A stretch of DNA of 64,000 nt from Candidatus Poribacteria bacterium (GTDB lineage: Bacteria > Poribacteria > WGA-4E > PCPOR2b). The notes under the pieces were generated by a model. It worked only from the letters and a program-made list of their open reading frames with translations. It was not told where the DNA came from and made no database searches. The number at the start of each line of letters is the position of its first letter. Positions within the stretch are counted from its first letter, which is position 1. Where the stretch lies: positions 1 to 64,000 of the forward strand of contig JAJECO010000094.1 in the NCBI GenBank assembly GCA_022822005.1. The letters run 5' to 3'. Both the position numbers and the translations under genes were made by a program. This document shows positions 25,552-34,735 of the stretch, one piece after another.

Positions 25552-26592
25552 ATGGAAAACTTTAGTATCTTGAAAAGATACCCTTTCTGGCTGTTAGGAC
25601 TACTCTTACTCTGTAGTTGCGACGTCGTTCAGGAACTCCTCCAACCACCGAGCGAAATGGAGACTGCGCCGATCCGTGTAACCATGATATATCCCGACGA
25701 TTGCATTGGGGATTCGGGGTATTGCGACACACTCCACTTTGGTGTCAAACGCGCTGAAGCAGAACTGGCGATCCACCTCAACGAGGTTATCGGACAGCGG
25801 AGCGACCCGATATTGATAGAAATGGTGTTCAGAGAGGCAGCTCAAAACTCCGATCTGATTATAACCGCAGGTGTCCAAATGGGAGTGCCACTGTCGCGCG
25901 TAGCCCCTGACTTCCCCGATGTCAAATTTGCAATTGTTGATGTCGCGCTTGACCTTCCCAATGTCGCGAGTCTTAACTATAAGGCAAACGAAGGCTCATT
26001 TCTGGTCGGGGCGATTGCTGGGTTAAAATCGGAGAGCGGTAAGGTTGGCTATATCGCCGGGGTGGACCTGCCCTTATTACGAGAATTTGAAGCCGGTTAC
26101 GTCGCTGGGGTTCACGCTGTCAATCCCGATGCGGTTGTCTCCATAGAACATATCAGCTTGGATACAAGCGGTTTCAACCAGCCGGACAAGGCGAAAGAGA
26201 TCGCGTTAGCCCAATATGGGAGCGGCGTTGATGTCATTTATACCGCTGCGGGTGGATCCGGTATTGGTGTACTCCAAGCGGCACAAGAGCAGGATAAATA
26301 TGTCATTTGGGTTGATTCTAACGGCAATCACCTCGCACCGGGGACAGTCCTGACAAGCATGGTCAAACAGATTGAGAGCTCTGTCTATGGAATCATCAGC
26401 GAAACCATCAACGGCACTTTTATGGGCGGTATCCGATACCAAGGACTCACAGATGGCGGCGTCGATTACGCGCTTGATGAACACAACCGATCTGAGCTTT
26501 CGGACGAAATTATAGCAACCGTTGAATCATTAAAAGCGAAAATCATAGCTGGCGAAATTATTGTTCCAAATGAGGTCTCGCTTCCTCGCTAA
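25552..26592 (+). CDS. BMP-family lipoprotein (Med/PnrA-like ABC substrate-binding protein)
   Basis: 346 residues. A signal helix (about 10-20) ends in a lipobox L-C-S-C. The mature part is a type I periplasmic-binding fold of the BMP family: G-S-F-L-V-G-A-I-A-G, K-V-G-Y-I-A-G, F-E-A-G-Y-V-A-G and V-D-V-I-Y-T-A-A-G-G-S-G. Many members bind purine nucleosides; the ligand here is not known. AAGGAG 5 bases before the ATG at 25552. Its neighbours downstream are a PhnC-like ATPase and a PhnE-like permease that match a different binding-protein class, so it may be a second, unrelated receptor. Confidence 0.85.
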   Translation: MENFSILKRYPFWLLGLLLLCSCDVVQELLQPPSEMETAPIRVTMIYPDDCIGDSGYCDTLHFGVKRAEAELAIHLNEVIGQRSDPILIEMVFREAAQNSDLIITAGVQMGVPLSRVAPDFPDVKFAIVDVALDLPNVASLNYKANEGSFLVGAIAGLKSESGKVGYIAGVDLPLLREFEAGYVAGVHAVNPDAVVSIEHISLDTSGFNQPDKAKEIALAQYGSGVDVIYTAAGGSGIGVLQAAQEQDKYVIWVDSNGNHLAPGTVLTSMVKQIESSVYGIISETINGTFMGGIRYQGLTDGGVDYALDEHNRSELSDEIIATVESLKAKIIAGEIIVPNEVSLPR

Positions 26593-26735
26593 CATTACAT
26601 TTTAGGACTTAGGTATCGGGGCAGGGATGCCCCTCTCACAGTCAACTGCGCAAGTCCCACATTTATCAACAGGGGGCGGAAGTCCTCGTATTTGATGAGG
26701 ATTAGTTCTTCAACTTTCATTTTAATTCATAGAAT

Positions 26736-27422
26736 ATGAAGTCATCTCCTAACACCGAGCTGTTTAATTTGGCTGCAGAGAATGTAGCCTACGAAAACAA
26801 CGTTGTTCTAAAGAATATCACCCTCCAAATTAACAGAGGCGAAAAGGTCGCACTGGTCGGTCCGAGTGGAGCCGGCAAAACGACCTTGCTGCGTAGACTC
26901 TACAACAGTGTTGCGGACCAGTCCGCATACGTGGATCAACACTACGCGCTAGTACATCAGCTCTCTGCATTCCATAATATCTATACTGGACGGCTCGATC
27001 AGTATTCCACGTTTCACAACCTCTTGAACCTACTTAAGCCGCAGAAGAAGGAGCTGCAGGAAATCACCCCCATCCTGGGTGAACTGGGAATGGAAGAGAA
27101 GATTTTTGAAAAGGTTGGGGCGATGTCTGGTGGGCAGCAGCAGCGGGTCGCTGTTGCGCGCGCGATTTACCGTGGAGAGGATATCCTATTGGCGGACGAA
27201 CCGATATCCTCAGTGGATCCCCTTCAAGCGGATACGGTGATGGATATCATAATTCAGAATACGGAAACCGTTGTGGTATCACTACACGCGGTGGAATTTG
27301 CGCTAAAGTTCGCGCAGCGGATCGTGGGATTGAGTGATGGAGAGATTGAATTTGATTTGCCAACCAAGAAAGTGACGCAAACGATGCTTACGGAACTGTA
27401 TCGGAACGGGAAACCGGCTTGA
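26736..27422 (+). CDS. ABC transporter ATP-binding protein (PhnC-like)
   Basis: 228 residues. Walker A GPSGAGKTT at about 43-51, the signature MSGGQQQRVAVARA, Walker B D-I-L-L-A-D-E-P and an H-switch His in V-V-S-L-H-A-V-E. It should power the permease encoded 32 bases downstream. No strong ribosome binding site precedes the ATG at 26736. The likely substrate-binding partner is the PhnD-like protein at 19924. Confidence 0.9.
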   Translation: MKSSPNTELFNLAAENVAYENNVVLKNITLQINRGEKVALVGPSGAGKTTLLRRLYNSVADQSAYVDQHYALVHQLSAFHNIYTGRLDQYSTFHNLLNLLKPQKKELQEITPILGELGMEEKIFEKVGAMSGGQQQRVAVARAIYRGEDILLADEPISSVDPLQADTVMDIIIQNTETVVVSLHAVEFALKFAQRIVGLSDGEIEFDLPTKKVTQTMLTELYRNGKPA

Positions 27423-27454
27423 ATGCGGCATCTGTCAAGGGTTAGACGATCACT

Positions 27455-28945
27455 ATGTTAAAAACCAGTCTGTTCTTCGTTGCGATTGCCCTGACAGCCC
27501 TCCTGTTAGCCGACCTCGAAATCTCCACACTACACCCTTGGACAGAACTGAGCCGAATGGCTTGGGGAGCAATTACCCCGGATGTCCCCTCGCTTTGGAA
27601 TTTGAAACTTGCGCTGCTTAACACGGTAGTCTTTGCCTTTTGCGGCATCTTTCTCGGTGTCGTGCTCGGTATTGGGTTGGCGTTCGTTTTCCGTTTCACC
27701 CCCGTCAGGCTGTTTTGTGCTTTTATCCGCGCCATTCATGAGATTTTTTGGGCTTTCATCTTCCTCCCCATTGTTGGACTCAACCCGACCTGTGGCGTAC
27801 TCGCGATTGCAATCCCCTACGCCGGCATCTTTGCGAAGGTGTACGCAGAGATTATCCAAGAATCGGATCGGCGTCCACTGGAGGGCGTCCCCAAAGGGGC
27901 TGGGGGATTGAGTCGCTTTGTCTACGGTATTCTTCCCGTCATCTATGCCGACACCAAGCACTATACCAGTTACCGTTTCGAGTGCGCCCTACGTTCCAGT
28001 GCTATTCTCGGATTTATTGGATTGCCGACGCTCGGATTCCACCTTGAGACCGCATTTCGTGAAGGCATATACTCGGAGGCGTGGGCACTGCTTTATGCCT
28101 TCTATATCCTGATTGCCTCGCTCAAGTACTGGCTCAAGCCACGCCTTGTTTCACTCTATGTTGTGGCATCGTTTGTATTGCTGTCGAGGACGATCACAGT
28201 GTCTTGGGAAAATATTGTCCGCTTTTTCACCTACGATCTTCTCCCTTGGCCCATGCGCCGGGAAGGCGTTCTTGATGGCACACATGAGATCTCGTTTGCA
28301 TGGGAACCGATTGCGCGTTGGGCAAGCGAGATTTTTGCTCAAGAAGGATGGGAGGGAATATGGAACACAGTGGTGTTGACACAGATTGTGTTGGTGGGGA
28401 CAGGTATATTTGCGCTGCTAAGTTTCCCATTCGCGTGCCGACATTTCTCAGGCAAGATCGCCAATCGGGTTTCGCACTATGTCCTGATTGTTGTCCGCAC
28501 CACGCCGGAGTATATCCTCGCATATATCCTTGTGCAGCTCTGGGGACCATCTATGCTCCCGGCGGTTTGGGCGATTCTCCTGCATAACGGAGCGATCCTT
28601 GGCTTTCTGATCAGCAACAACGCTGATTTGGTGCAACTGCGGACAGACGCGCCTCGTAGACGGATAGATCGGTACTTGTTTGAGATCTTGCCCCGCGTAT
28701 ACGGACAGTTTCTCGCGTTCCTGTTTTATCGCTGGGAGGTGATGATGCGAGAGTCGGCAATCCTCGGCCTCCTCGGTATCTACACGCTGGGGTTCTACAT
28801 CGACAGCGCAATTTCCGATGACCAGATCGATAAGGCGATCTTGCTGATTCTTATCACAGTGCTGCTTAATATGGGCATTGATACCGTATCACAGTTTGTA
28901 CGACGTCGCCTCAAGATCTCTACAAAATTAGTGACCTCTTTATGA
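27455..28945 (+). CDS. ABC transporter permease, two fused PhnE-like modules
   Basis: 496 residues in the inner membrane. Two binding-protein-dependent transport modules are joined head to tail. The first has an EAA-like loop with V-P-K-G-A-G-G-L-S-R-F-V-Y-G-I-L-P (about 145-165); the second ends Y-R-W-E-V-M-M-R-E-S-A-I-L-G-L-L-G (about 423-440), the PhnE hallmark. A single chain can thus make the whole channel. Paired with the ATPase gene upstream. Confidence 0.9.
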   Translation: MLKTSLFFVAIALTALLLADLEISTLHPWTELSRMAWGAITPDVPSLWNLKLALLNTVVFAFCGIFLGVVLGIGLAFVFRFTPVRLFCAFIRAIHEIFWAFIFLPIVGLNPTCGVLAIAIPYAGIFAKVYAEIIQESDRRPLEGVPKGAGGLSRFVYGILPVIYADTKHYTSYRFECALRSSAILGFIGLPTLGFHLETAFREGIYSEAWALLYAFYILIASLKYWLKPRLVSLYVVASFVLLSRTITVSWENIVRFFTYDLLPWPMRREGVLDGTHEISFAWEPIARWASEIFAQEGWEGIWNTVVLTQIVLVGTGIFALLSFPFACRHFSGKIANRVSHYVLIVVRTTPEYILAYILVQLWGPSMLPAVWAILLHNGAILGFLISNNADLVQLRTDAPRRRIDRYLFEILPRVYGQFLAFLFYRWEVMMRESAILGLLGIYTLGFYIDSAISDDQIDKAILLILITVLLNMGIDTVSQFVRRRLKISTKLVTSL

Positions 28946-28949
28946 CCAG

Positions 28950-29006
28950 ATAGTGTTCGTTTGCAACCGTTGATATCCTCTCTGGTCAAAGAACGAGAGT
29001 GAAACG
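28950..29006 (+). repeat. 57-bp dispersed repeat, copy 1
   Basis: Begins ATAGTG, contains TTGCAAC, GTTGATA and AAAGA blocks and ends GAGAGTGAAACGTGA. It aligns with 33697-33753. Both copies begin 3-4 bases after a stop codon. The rest of the gap to 29189 is AAACGT-type and TTCATTGGTCCATTAG-type low-complexity sequence. Confidence 0.75.
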
Positions 29007-29189
29007 TGAAGCGTGAAACGTAATTAGTTCATTGGTCCATTAGTTCATTGATACAGTCAGGCTAGAACAACCGCTACGAAAAGTAAAGTGCAAAACGCAG
29101 GTTTCTGTTGTACAATTTCTTAACATAAGCCATGACGATGGGTATTTTCAGAGAACCGAGTCCCTCACGACGAGACGAAAGGAGAACGG

Positions 29190-30602
29190 ATGGACAATCA
29201 AAAAAATCTGCTCAATGACGAAGAGATGCGTCGTTTCATCATTGATGGCTATATCAAGATACAGACCGACTTCTCCCACGATTTCCACCAAACGATTTTC
29301 CAGCAGGTTGAAGATATGTTCGGGAATCAGGGGAATCTGGGGAACAATCTGTTGCCCCTTATCCCTGAGATTCAGCAGATCTTTTCGCACCCGGCGGTTC
29401 ACGGTGCTTTGATCAGCACGCTTGGCGAGAATTATGTCATGCACTCACACCGTTATTGCCACTTCAATTCGCCGGGGAGTGCCGGACAGAATTTTCACAA
29501 AGACTCCTACGAAGGAGATGAGCAGATACGGCGTCACCGGTGTCGCTGGATGATGGGGTTTTATTATCCCCAAGATACCACCGAAGATATGGGACCGACA
29601 GCGGTGCTTCCCGGAACACAATATTACGAGACACACGAAAGCGCACATTCCCAGCCGGAATTGGCTCTCTGTGGGGAAGCCGGCACGGTGACACTGGTGC
29701 ACTACGACCTCTGGCACAGGGCAATGCCGAACCAAAGCAACAGAAAGCGGCACATGCTGAAGTTCCTTTTCACACGGGTTGATGAGCCGAAGGCACCCTC
29801 TTGGGACAGTCTAGACTCGACGTGGCAACCGCCCAATGGCGGAGCATCTTTGGAAGGACATGATGTTATGTGGCAAAGCCTTTGGAATTGGTTTTATGGG
29901 AAACAGAACGGCATCACAGAGAATACAGAAACGGCAGAAAATGAGCTTCCCACGCTGATTAAGGCTTTAGGGGACAAGGATGAGGCAGTTCGTCTTAATG
30001 CAGCGTATGAACTGGGAACCGTGGGGGAGGCGGCGGTGCCGGCGTTGATTGAGATATGGCGGGAGGCATCGCGTTCTGGGGTAGAGACGGAGAGTTTTCA
30101 ACACGCGACCTATGCGTTAAGCGCAATTGGGGCACCGGCAGTACCGGCGTTGATAGATGCGCTACAGGCTGGAAATGAATCAATTCGTGCAAGTGCGGCT
30201 TATGCCCTCGGCGATATTGGTCCTTCCGCCCAAAAAGCAGTCCCTTTGCTTACTCAGGCAGTGGAAGATGCATCGGCGTGGGTTCGTCGTCACGCGACCG
30301 AGGCATTGGGGATCATCGGTCAACCCGCTCAGAGCACGGTCCCTGCGTTAATTGGGATGCTACACGATGAGCATTATTGGATCCGTGATAACGCGGCGCG
30401 GGCGTTGGCTCGGCTCGGTTGCGCTGCGGAAGATGCGATACCTACGTTGACGGATACACTAAACGATGAGAACCGGTATGTGCGTTTCCATGCGATGGTT
30501 GCATTGAAACAGATTGGCACACCTGAAGCGACAGATGTCTTGTTTGACCATCTATTGACCTCTCGGTGGTGTCCGCTGACAACGTCACATAGCGCGTTTT
30601 AG
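29190..30602 (+). CDS. Phytanoyl-CoA dioxygenase-like domain fused to HEAT repeats
   Basis: 470 residues. Residues 1-215 are a PhyH fold with the iron ligands H103-x-D105 (F-H-K-D) and distal H176 (W-H-R-A-M-P-N), and an Arg-rich segment after it for 2-oxoglutarate. From about 250 to 455 come five or six HEAT/PBS-lyase repeats with repeated A-V-P-A-L-I and A-A-Y-A-L-G-x-I-G units. The enzyme part would hydroxylate a substrate with Fe(II) and 2-oxoglutarate; the repeats probably bind a protein partner or substrate. GGAG 6 bases before the ATG. A methyltransferase gene follows after 24 bases. Confidence 0.88.
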   Translation: MDNQKNLLNDEEMRRFIIDGYIKIQTDFSHDFHQTIFQQVEDMFGNQGNLGNNLLPLIPEIQQIFSHPAVHGALISTLGENYVMHSHRYCHFNSPGSAGQNFHKDSYEGDEQIRRHRCRWMMGFYYPQDTTEDMGPTAVLPGTQYYETHESAHSQPELALCGEAGTVTLVHYDLWHRAMPNQSNRKRHMLKFLFTRVDEPKAPSWDSLDSTWQPPNGGASLEGHDVMWQSLWNWFYGKQNGITENTETAENELPTLIKALGDKDEAVRLNAAYELGTVGEAAVPALIEIWREASRSGVETESFQHATYALSAIGAPAVPALIDALQAGNESIRASAAYALGDIGPSAQKAVPLLTQAVEDASAWVRRHATEALGIIGQPAQSTVPALIGMLHDEHYWIRDNAARALARLGCAAEDAIPTLTDTLNDENRYVRFHAMVALKQIGTPEATDVLFDHLLTSRWCPLTTSHSAF

Positions 30603-30626
30603 TTTGATCTGTATCAACACCCAACC

Positions 30627-31463
30627 ATGAGAAACAATCCGCACGCTGACCCCGATCCTTTTTGGGTATTTGAACACACGGCATGGGAGCGGAGTGCGCG
30701 ACCATATCACAATTTTTGGACGCGCCTCACCAGTCAGGCGATTGATCCCCTTTTATCCGGTGTTCTGGGAAGCAATACAACGCGCATTCTTGATATCGCG
30801 ACCGGCGCGGGCAACGTAGCACAGACGGCAGTACGGAAAGGTATGCGGGTTGTTGGTGTTGATTTCTCAACGGCGATGCTCGCTCAAGGTCGGAAACGGT
30901 ATCGAGATGTTGACTTCTGTGAAGGGGATGCAGAGGCGTTGCCCTTCGCCGATAACAGCTTTGATGCGGTTGTCATCAACTTCGGATTACTGCACTTCGG
31001 CCGTCCCGAGCAAGCTTTGGGAGAAGCGTATCGTGTCCTCCACCCGGGTGGACGGATTGGCTTTACCGTCTGGGCAACCCCCGAAACTGCTATCGGGTTT
31101 CAAATCATGCTTCAGGCGATTGAGGCTCACGGTGATCCCAACGTTCCACTGCCTGAAGGTCCGCCCTTCTTTCGTTTTAGTAATCCCGCCGAAAGCAAAC
31201 GAACTCTACGGGAGATCGGCTTTACTAACCCCGTGATTACGAAGGTTCAGCAGACATGGCGACTGTCTTCGGCTGACGACCTCTTTGTCGCGTTCTACGA
31301 GGGGACAGCACGTACCGGCGGGCTGCTCCGCGCTCAATCTAGGGAGGCATTGGATAGCATTCGTGCATCGGTTATAGAGGCAGCATCCGCGTATGAAAAG
31401 GATGGAGTTGTGGAGATCCCGATGCCCGCTATACTTACTTCAGCGCAAAAGCCGTGGTGCTGA
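30627..31463 (+). CDS. SAM-dependent methyltransferase (UbiE/MenG-like class I)
   Basis: 278 residues. Motif I I-L-D-I-A-T-G-A-G at about 52-60, acidic motif II V-V-G-V-D-F-S at about 75, and F-D-A-V-V-I-N-F-G-L-L-H-F with R-V-L-H-P-G-G at about 112-143. The fold resembles ubiquinone/menaquinone methyltransferases, but no quinone genes are near, so the acceptor is not known. No clear Shine-Dalgarno site. It converges with the alcohol dehydrogenase gene, 5 bases apart. Confidence 0.87.
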   Translation: MRNNPHADPDPFWVFEHTAWERSARPYHNFWTRLTSQAIDPLLSGVLGSNTTRILDIATGAGNVAQTAVRKGMRVVGVDFSTAMLAQGRKRYRDVDFCEGDAEALPFADNSFDAVVINFGLLHFGRPEQALGEAYRVLHPGGRIGFTVWATPETAIGFQIMLQAIEAHGDPNVPLPEGPPFFRFSNPAESKRTLREIGFTNPVITKVQQTWRLSSADDLFVAFYEGTARTGGLLRAQSREALDSIRASVIEAASAYEKDGVVEIPMPAILTSAQKPWC

Positions 31464-31468
31464 AGACG

Positions 31469-32551
31469 TCAATCGAGCATTAACACACTACGCGCCACTT
31501 CTCCTCTCGCTAACGCCTCAAACGCCTCGTTGACTCCTTCCAGCGGATACGTTCGTGTCACCAACTCATCCAGATTTAACTTCCCCGCTTTGCACAAGCG
31601 GATCAGGCGTGGAAAGTCCACATGGGGACGCGCGGAACCGTAGTAGGAACCGATAACGGTTTTCTCGTGCATCAACATCCGGGCGTCCAACGCCACAGGT
31701 GTGCCTTCGGGCGCATGACCGACGAAAACGGTAATGCCGCGCCTGCGGGTGCATTGGATAGCTTGGAGGAATGGCTCGCCTGTGACACCGATCGCTTCAA
31801 AGGCATAGTGGACACCGGGACCACCGCTGAGTTCCTGAATGCGAGCGACGGCATCCTCCTTAGAGGCGTTGACCGTATCGGTCGCACCGAACCGCTTTGC
31901 CATCTCCAGCTTGTTGTCTCGGACATCTACGGCGATGATCGGCTCGGCGCCTGCCATCGCTGCACCCTGAATACAATTGAGACCCACGCCACCACAGCCG
32001 AAGACTGCCACTGAACTTCCCTGCTGCACTTGAGCGGTATTGATGGCTGCACCTACCCCCGTCATGACGCCACATCCAATCAGTGCTGCCTGCGCGAAAG
32101 GCATATCTTTGTCTATCGAGACAACTGCATCTTGGGGCACCAGCGCGTGCGTACCAAATGTACCCAGACCCGCCATTTTCTCCATTGTTTTCTGTTCGCC
32201 GGGGAATCGAGGGAGTGTGGAAGTATCTGGCGGGAGTTCACACAGCGTGGGAAACCCTTTCTGACACATTTCGCAATAGCCACAACTCCGTTTCCACGAG
32301 AGGATAACGTGGTCGCCTTCGCGAACTCCACTGACCTGACTTCCTACCTCTTCGACAATACCCGCTCCTTCGTGCCCGAGAATGCTCGGTATCGGGATGT
32401 GGGGCCAATCGCCCTTGACGACGTGCCAATCGGAATGACACACGCCGCTGGCTACGATTCGCACCCGCACCTGATTGGGTCCTGTATCCGGCAGATCAAA
32501 TTCTTCGATTTTCAGTGGTGTATTGATTTCATATAGCACGGCAGCTTTCAT
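31469..32551 (-). CDS. Zinc-dependent alcohol dehydrogenase (MDR family)
   Basis: 360 residues. Catalytic zinc ligands Cys in GVCHSD (about 37), the GHE motif (about 59-61) and a later Cys; structural zinc cysteines C-G-Y-C-E-M-C...C at about 90-104; Rossmann GCGGVGLNCIQG at about 180-191. It oxidises an alcohol with NAD+; length and the C-x-x-C-x-x-C lobe resemble class III enzymes. AAGGAGGG 8-9 bases before the ATG at 32551. It is divergent from the PhyH gene at 32857. Confidence 0.92.
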   Translation of the reverse strand: MKAAVLYEINTPLKIEEFDLPDTGPNQVRVRIVASGVCHSDWHVVKGDWPHIPIPSILGHEGAGIVEEVGSQVSGVREGDHVILSWKRSCGYCEMCQKGFPTLCELPPDTSTLPRFPGEQKTMEKMAGLGTFGTHALVPQDAVVSIDKDMPFAQAALIGCGVMTGVGAAINTAQVQQGSSVAVFGCGGVGLNCIQGAAMAGAEPIIAVDVRDNKLEMAKRFGATDTVNASKEDAVARIQELSGGPGVHYAFEAIGVTGEPFLQAIQCTRRRGITVFVGHAPEGTPVALDARMLMHEKTVIGSYYGSARPHVDFPRLIRLCKAGKLNLDELVTRTYPLEGVNEAFEALARGEVARSVLMLD

Positions 32552-32856
32552 GAAATTTACCCTCCTTCGGGTTGCGTCCGGGACAGAGCATTATCATTAA
32601 AGTCTTGAAGTTTGAATTTAATATTATGACGAAACCGAAATAGGGTCAAGAGTTTTCGTCTGAGCGATGTATTGGGATTCGGAGATCCCTCCTACAGAAG
32701 AACTAACCCCCCTATGAAGGCACCTTTTTTCGTTGCGGAATTGGCAGAACTTTGCTATGATACGGGGCGGTGTAGAAACCCAGCCTTGCGGCGACCTGAA
32801 ACCTGCGCAAGTACGTCCCATATCCTTTGATTCCTTCCGCAAAGGAGGGTACTCAC
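32552..32856. other. 305-base gap between divergent genes, with a 24-base repeat
   Basis: No gene. At 32674-32697 lies a hairpin-forming 24-mer (GGGAT..ATCCC then TCCTACAG) that is identical to 41967-41990. Promoters for the alcohol dehydrogenase and the PhyH gene must be here; I cannot place them. Confidence 0.6.
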
Positions 32857-33693
32857 TTGAATCAAACACCGATTCAAAACGGAACGCCGTTCAGCGAAGA
32901 ACGAACTGCCGAAATCATCCACGAGTTTAAGCGAGATGGGTTTGTGTTGATCTCGGACGTATTCGAAAAGGATGAAACGGAAGTGCTTCGTGAGAAGACC
33001 AACGCACTTTTCGACGACCCTAAAACTGTTGAGAACGGTTATCTTCGCGAGAATCATTTCATTGTCTGGCAGCCCAATGAATTGGAACGGACCTTTTGTG
33101 ACCTGCTGGTGCGTGAGCCAATTTTCAGTCTAATGGAGGCAATTTTTGGCAAGGGTTTTCAGCACTGCGGCAACCAAGTGCTGCGCAATGACCATGCCCA
33201 CGCTATCGACCACTGGCACGTAGATGATTCTCTATTCTACCCGCTGCCTGATGACGTTCCGCGTCATGACCCGCGTATCAATATGCCGATTATGTGGTTG
33301 ACGGTACAGATTGCGTTGAGCGATATCGACTCGATTGAATGCGGTCCCTCGCAATACGTTCCCGGCAGTCACTATTCCGGCAGAAATCCACCCAAAACAG
33401 ACACGCCAACATTTGAAGGGCATGGACCCGTTTCGGTGCTGTGCAAAGCGGGTGATATCTATCTGCACAATCCTCAATGTTGGCATCGCGGGACACCCAA
33501 CCGGTCGGGACGTTATCGCTATCTACTCCAACAGCAGTACGGTCCAACATGGGCATTTCTGCGTTATAACGCCTATATCCAGCACAGAATACCTGACCAT
33601 CTCTTTGAAGGTGCAGATCGACGCCTGCTTGAATTGCACGATGATCTACACTCCCGTTCCGAGGCACGATATACAGGGACTGTACGGAAATAA
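32857..33693 (+). CDS. Phytanoyl-CoA dioxygenase family protein (PhyH), copy A of tandem pair
   Basis: 278 residues. Fe(II) ligands H121-V-D123 (W-H-V-D-D) and distal H210 (C-W-H-R-G-T-P-N-R) with the 2-oxoglutarate Arg just after. Start is TTG at 32857 behind GGAGG with a 7-base gap; an upstream TTG at 32827 lies before that site. The protein aligns along its length with the next PhyH, sharing long identical stretches around the active site, so the pair arose by tandem duplication. The substrate is not known. Confidence 0.88.
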   Translation: MNQTPIQNGTPFSEERTAEIIHEFKRDGFVLISDVFEKDETEVLREKTNALFDDPKTVENGYLRENHFIVWQPNELERTFCDLLVREPIFSLMEAIFGKGFQHCGNQVLRNDHAHAIDHWHVDDSLFYPLPDDVPRHDPRINMPIMWLTVQIALSDIDSIECGPSQYVPGSHYSGRNPPKTDTPTFEGHGPVSVLCKAGDIYLHNPQCWHRGTPNRSGRYRYLLQQQYGPTWAFLRYNAYIQHRIPDHLFEGADRRLLELHDDLHSRSEARYTGTVRK

Positions 33694-33696
33694 TCA

Positions 33697-33753
33697 ATAG
33701 TGCTGGATTGCAACTGTTGATACGCTCTTCAATTAAAGACTGAGAGTGAAACG
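33697..33753 (+). repeat. 57-bp dispersed repeat, copy 2
   Basis: Copy of 28950-29006, here 3 bases after the stop of PhyH copy A. Confidence 0.75.
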
Positions 33754-33876
33754 TAAGAACTATACGAACGTCCGTGCATTGTATTACAGACCGCCCAGAA
33801 AGATGCCCCTCGGTCACCACTATAGGGAAAGCACACTTTGGATATAGGATTAGAGGAAGGGTAGGAGGACAATCCC

Positions 33877-34695
33877 TTGAATTCGACACCGATCAACGAA
33901 GGAGAGCCTTTCAGCGAAGAACAGACCACTGAAATCATCCGTGACTTCAGGCAGAACGGATTTACATTGATTCCGGGGGTACTTGAACCCCACGAAGTAA
34001 AGGCACTGCGTGAGAAGACGGACGCGCTGTTTGTCAATCCGGAGGTCATAAGCGGTCGCTACGTTCAGAGGAATTTTATCCTCAGACACACCAACGAACT
34101 GGATCGCATCTTCTGCGATCTGCTGATACGCGAACCGATTTACAGTTTGATGGAGGCGATTTTTGGCAAAGGCTTTCAGCAGTGTGGCATGAATGTTGTG
34201 CGAACTGACAATACCAATGCGATAGACCAATGGCACGTAGATGATGCCCTATTCTTCCCGCTGCCTGACGACGTTCCCCGTCACGACCCGCGCATCGAGC
34301 TACCGGTGCAGTGGCTCACTGTGCAGGTGCCGCTGACGGATATCGATTCGATTGAACATGGTCCGACACAATACGTTCCGGTCAGTCACTATTCGGGTAG
34401 AAACCCACCGAAAACAGAGAGGCCGACATTTGAAGGTCGAGGTCCCGTTTCCATCCTTTGTAAGGCGGGTGACATCTATCTGCACGATCCACAATGTTGG
34501 CACCGAGGGACACCCAACCGGTCGGATCAAGTGCGCTATCTACTCCAACAGCAATACGCTCGGAGATGGCCCTTTCCGCGTTACAACGCCTACGTCAACT
34601 ACAAGATGCCAGAACACATCATTGAAGGTGCGAGTGACCGTCTGCTTCAGGTGCTCGGCGACTACCGATTCCATCCCGAAGAACGTTATCAGTAA
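33877..34695 (+). CDS. Phytanoyl-CoA dioxygenase family protein (PhyH), copy B of tandem pair
   Basis: 272 residues. H120-V-D122 iron ligands and distal His in C-W-H-R-G-T-P-N-R-S. Start is TTG at 33877, 8 bases after AGGAGG, the same arrangement as copy A. Differences from copy A cluster in the residues just before the HxD motif (M-N-V-V-R-T-D-N-T instead of N-Q-V-L-R-N-D-H-A) and in V-S-H for G-S-H, so the substrates may differ. The next PhyH starts 40 bases later. Confidence 0.88.
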   Translation: MNSTPINEGEPFSEEQTTEIIRDFRQNGFTLIPGVLEPHEVKALREKTDALFVNPEVISGRYVQRNFILRHTNELDRIFCDLLIREPIYSLMEAIFGKGFQQCGMNVVRTDNTNAIDQWHVDDALFFPLPDDVPRHDPRIELPVQWLTVQVPLTDIDSIEHGPTQYVPVSHYSGRNPPKTERPTFEGRGPVSILCKAGDIYLHDPQCWHRGTPNRSDQVRYLLQQQYARRWPFPRYNAYVNYKMPEHIIEGASDRLLQVLGDYRFHPEERYQ

Positions 34696-34735
34696 CAATG
34701 GGCAGATAGACATTTAGATTTGAAAGGAGATCGAT

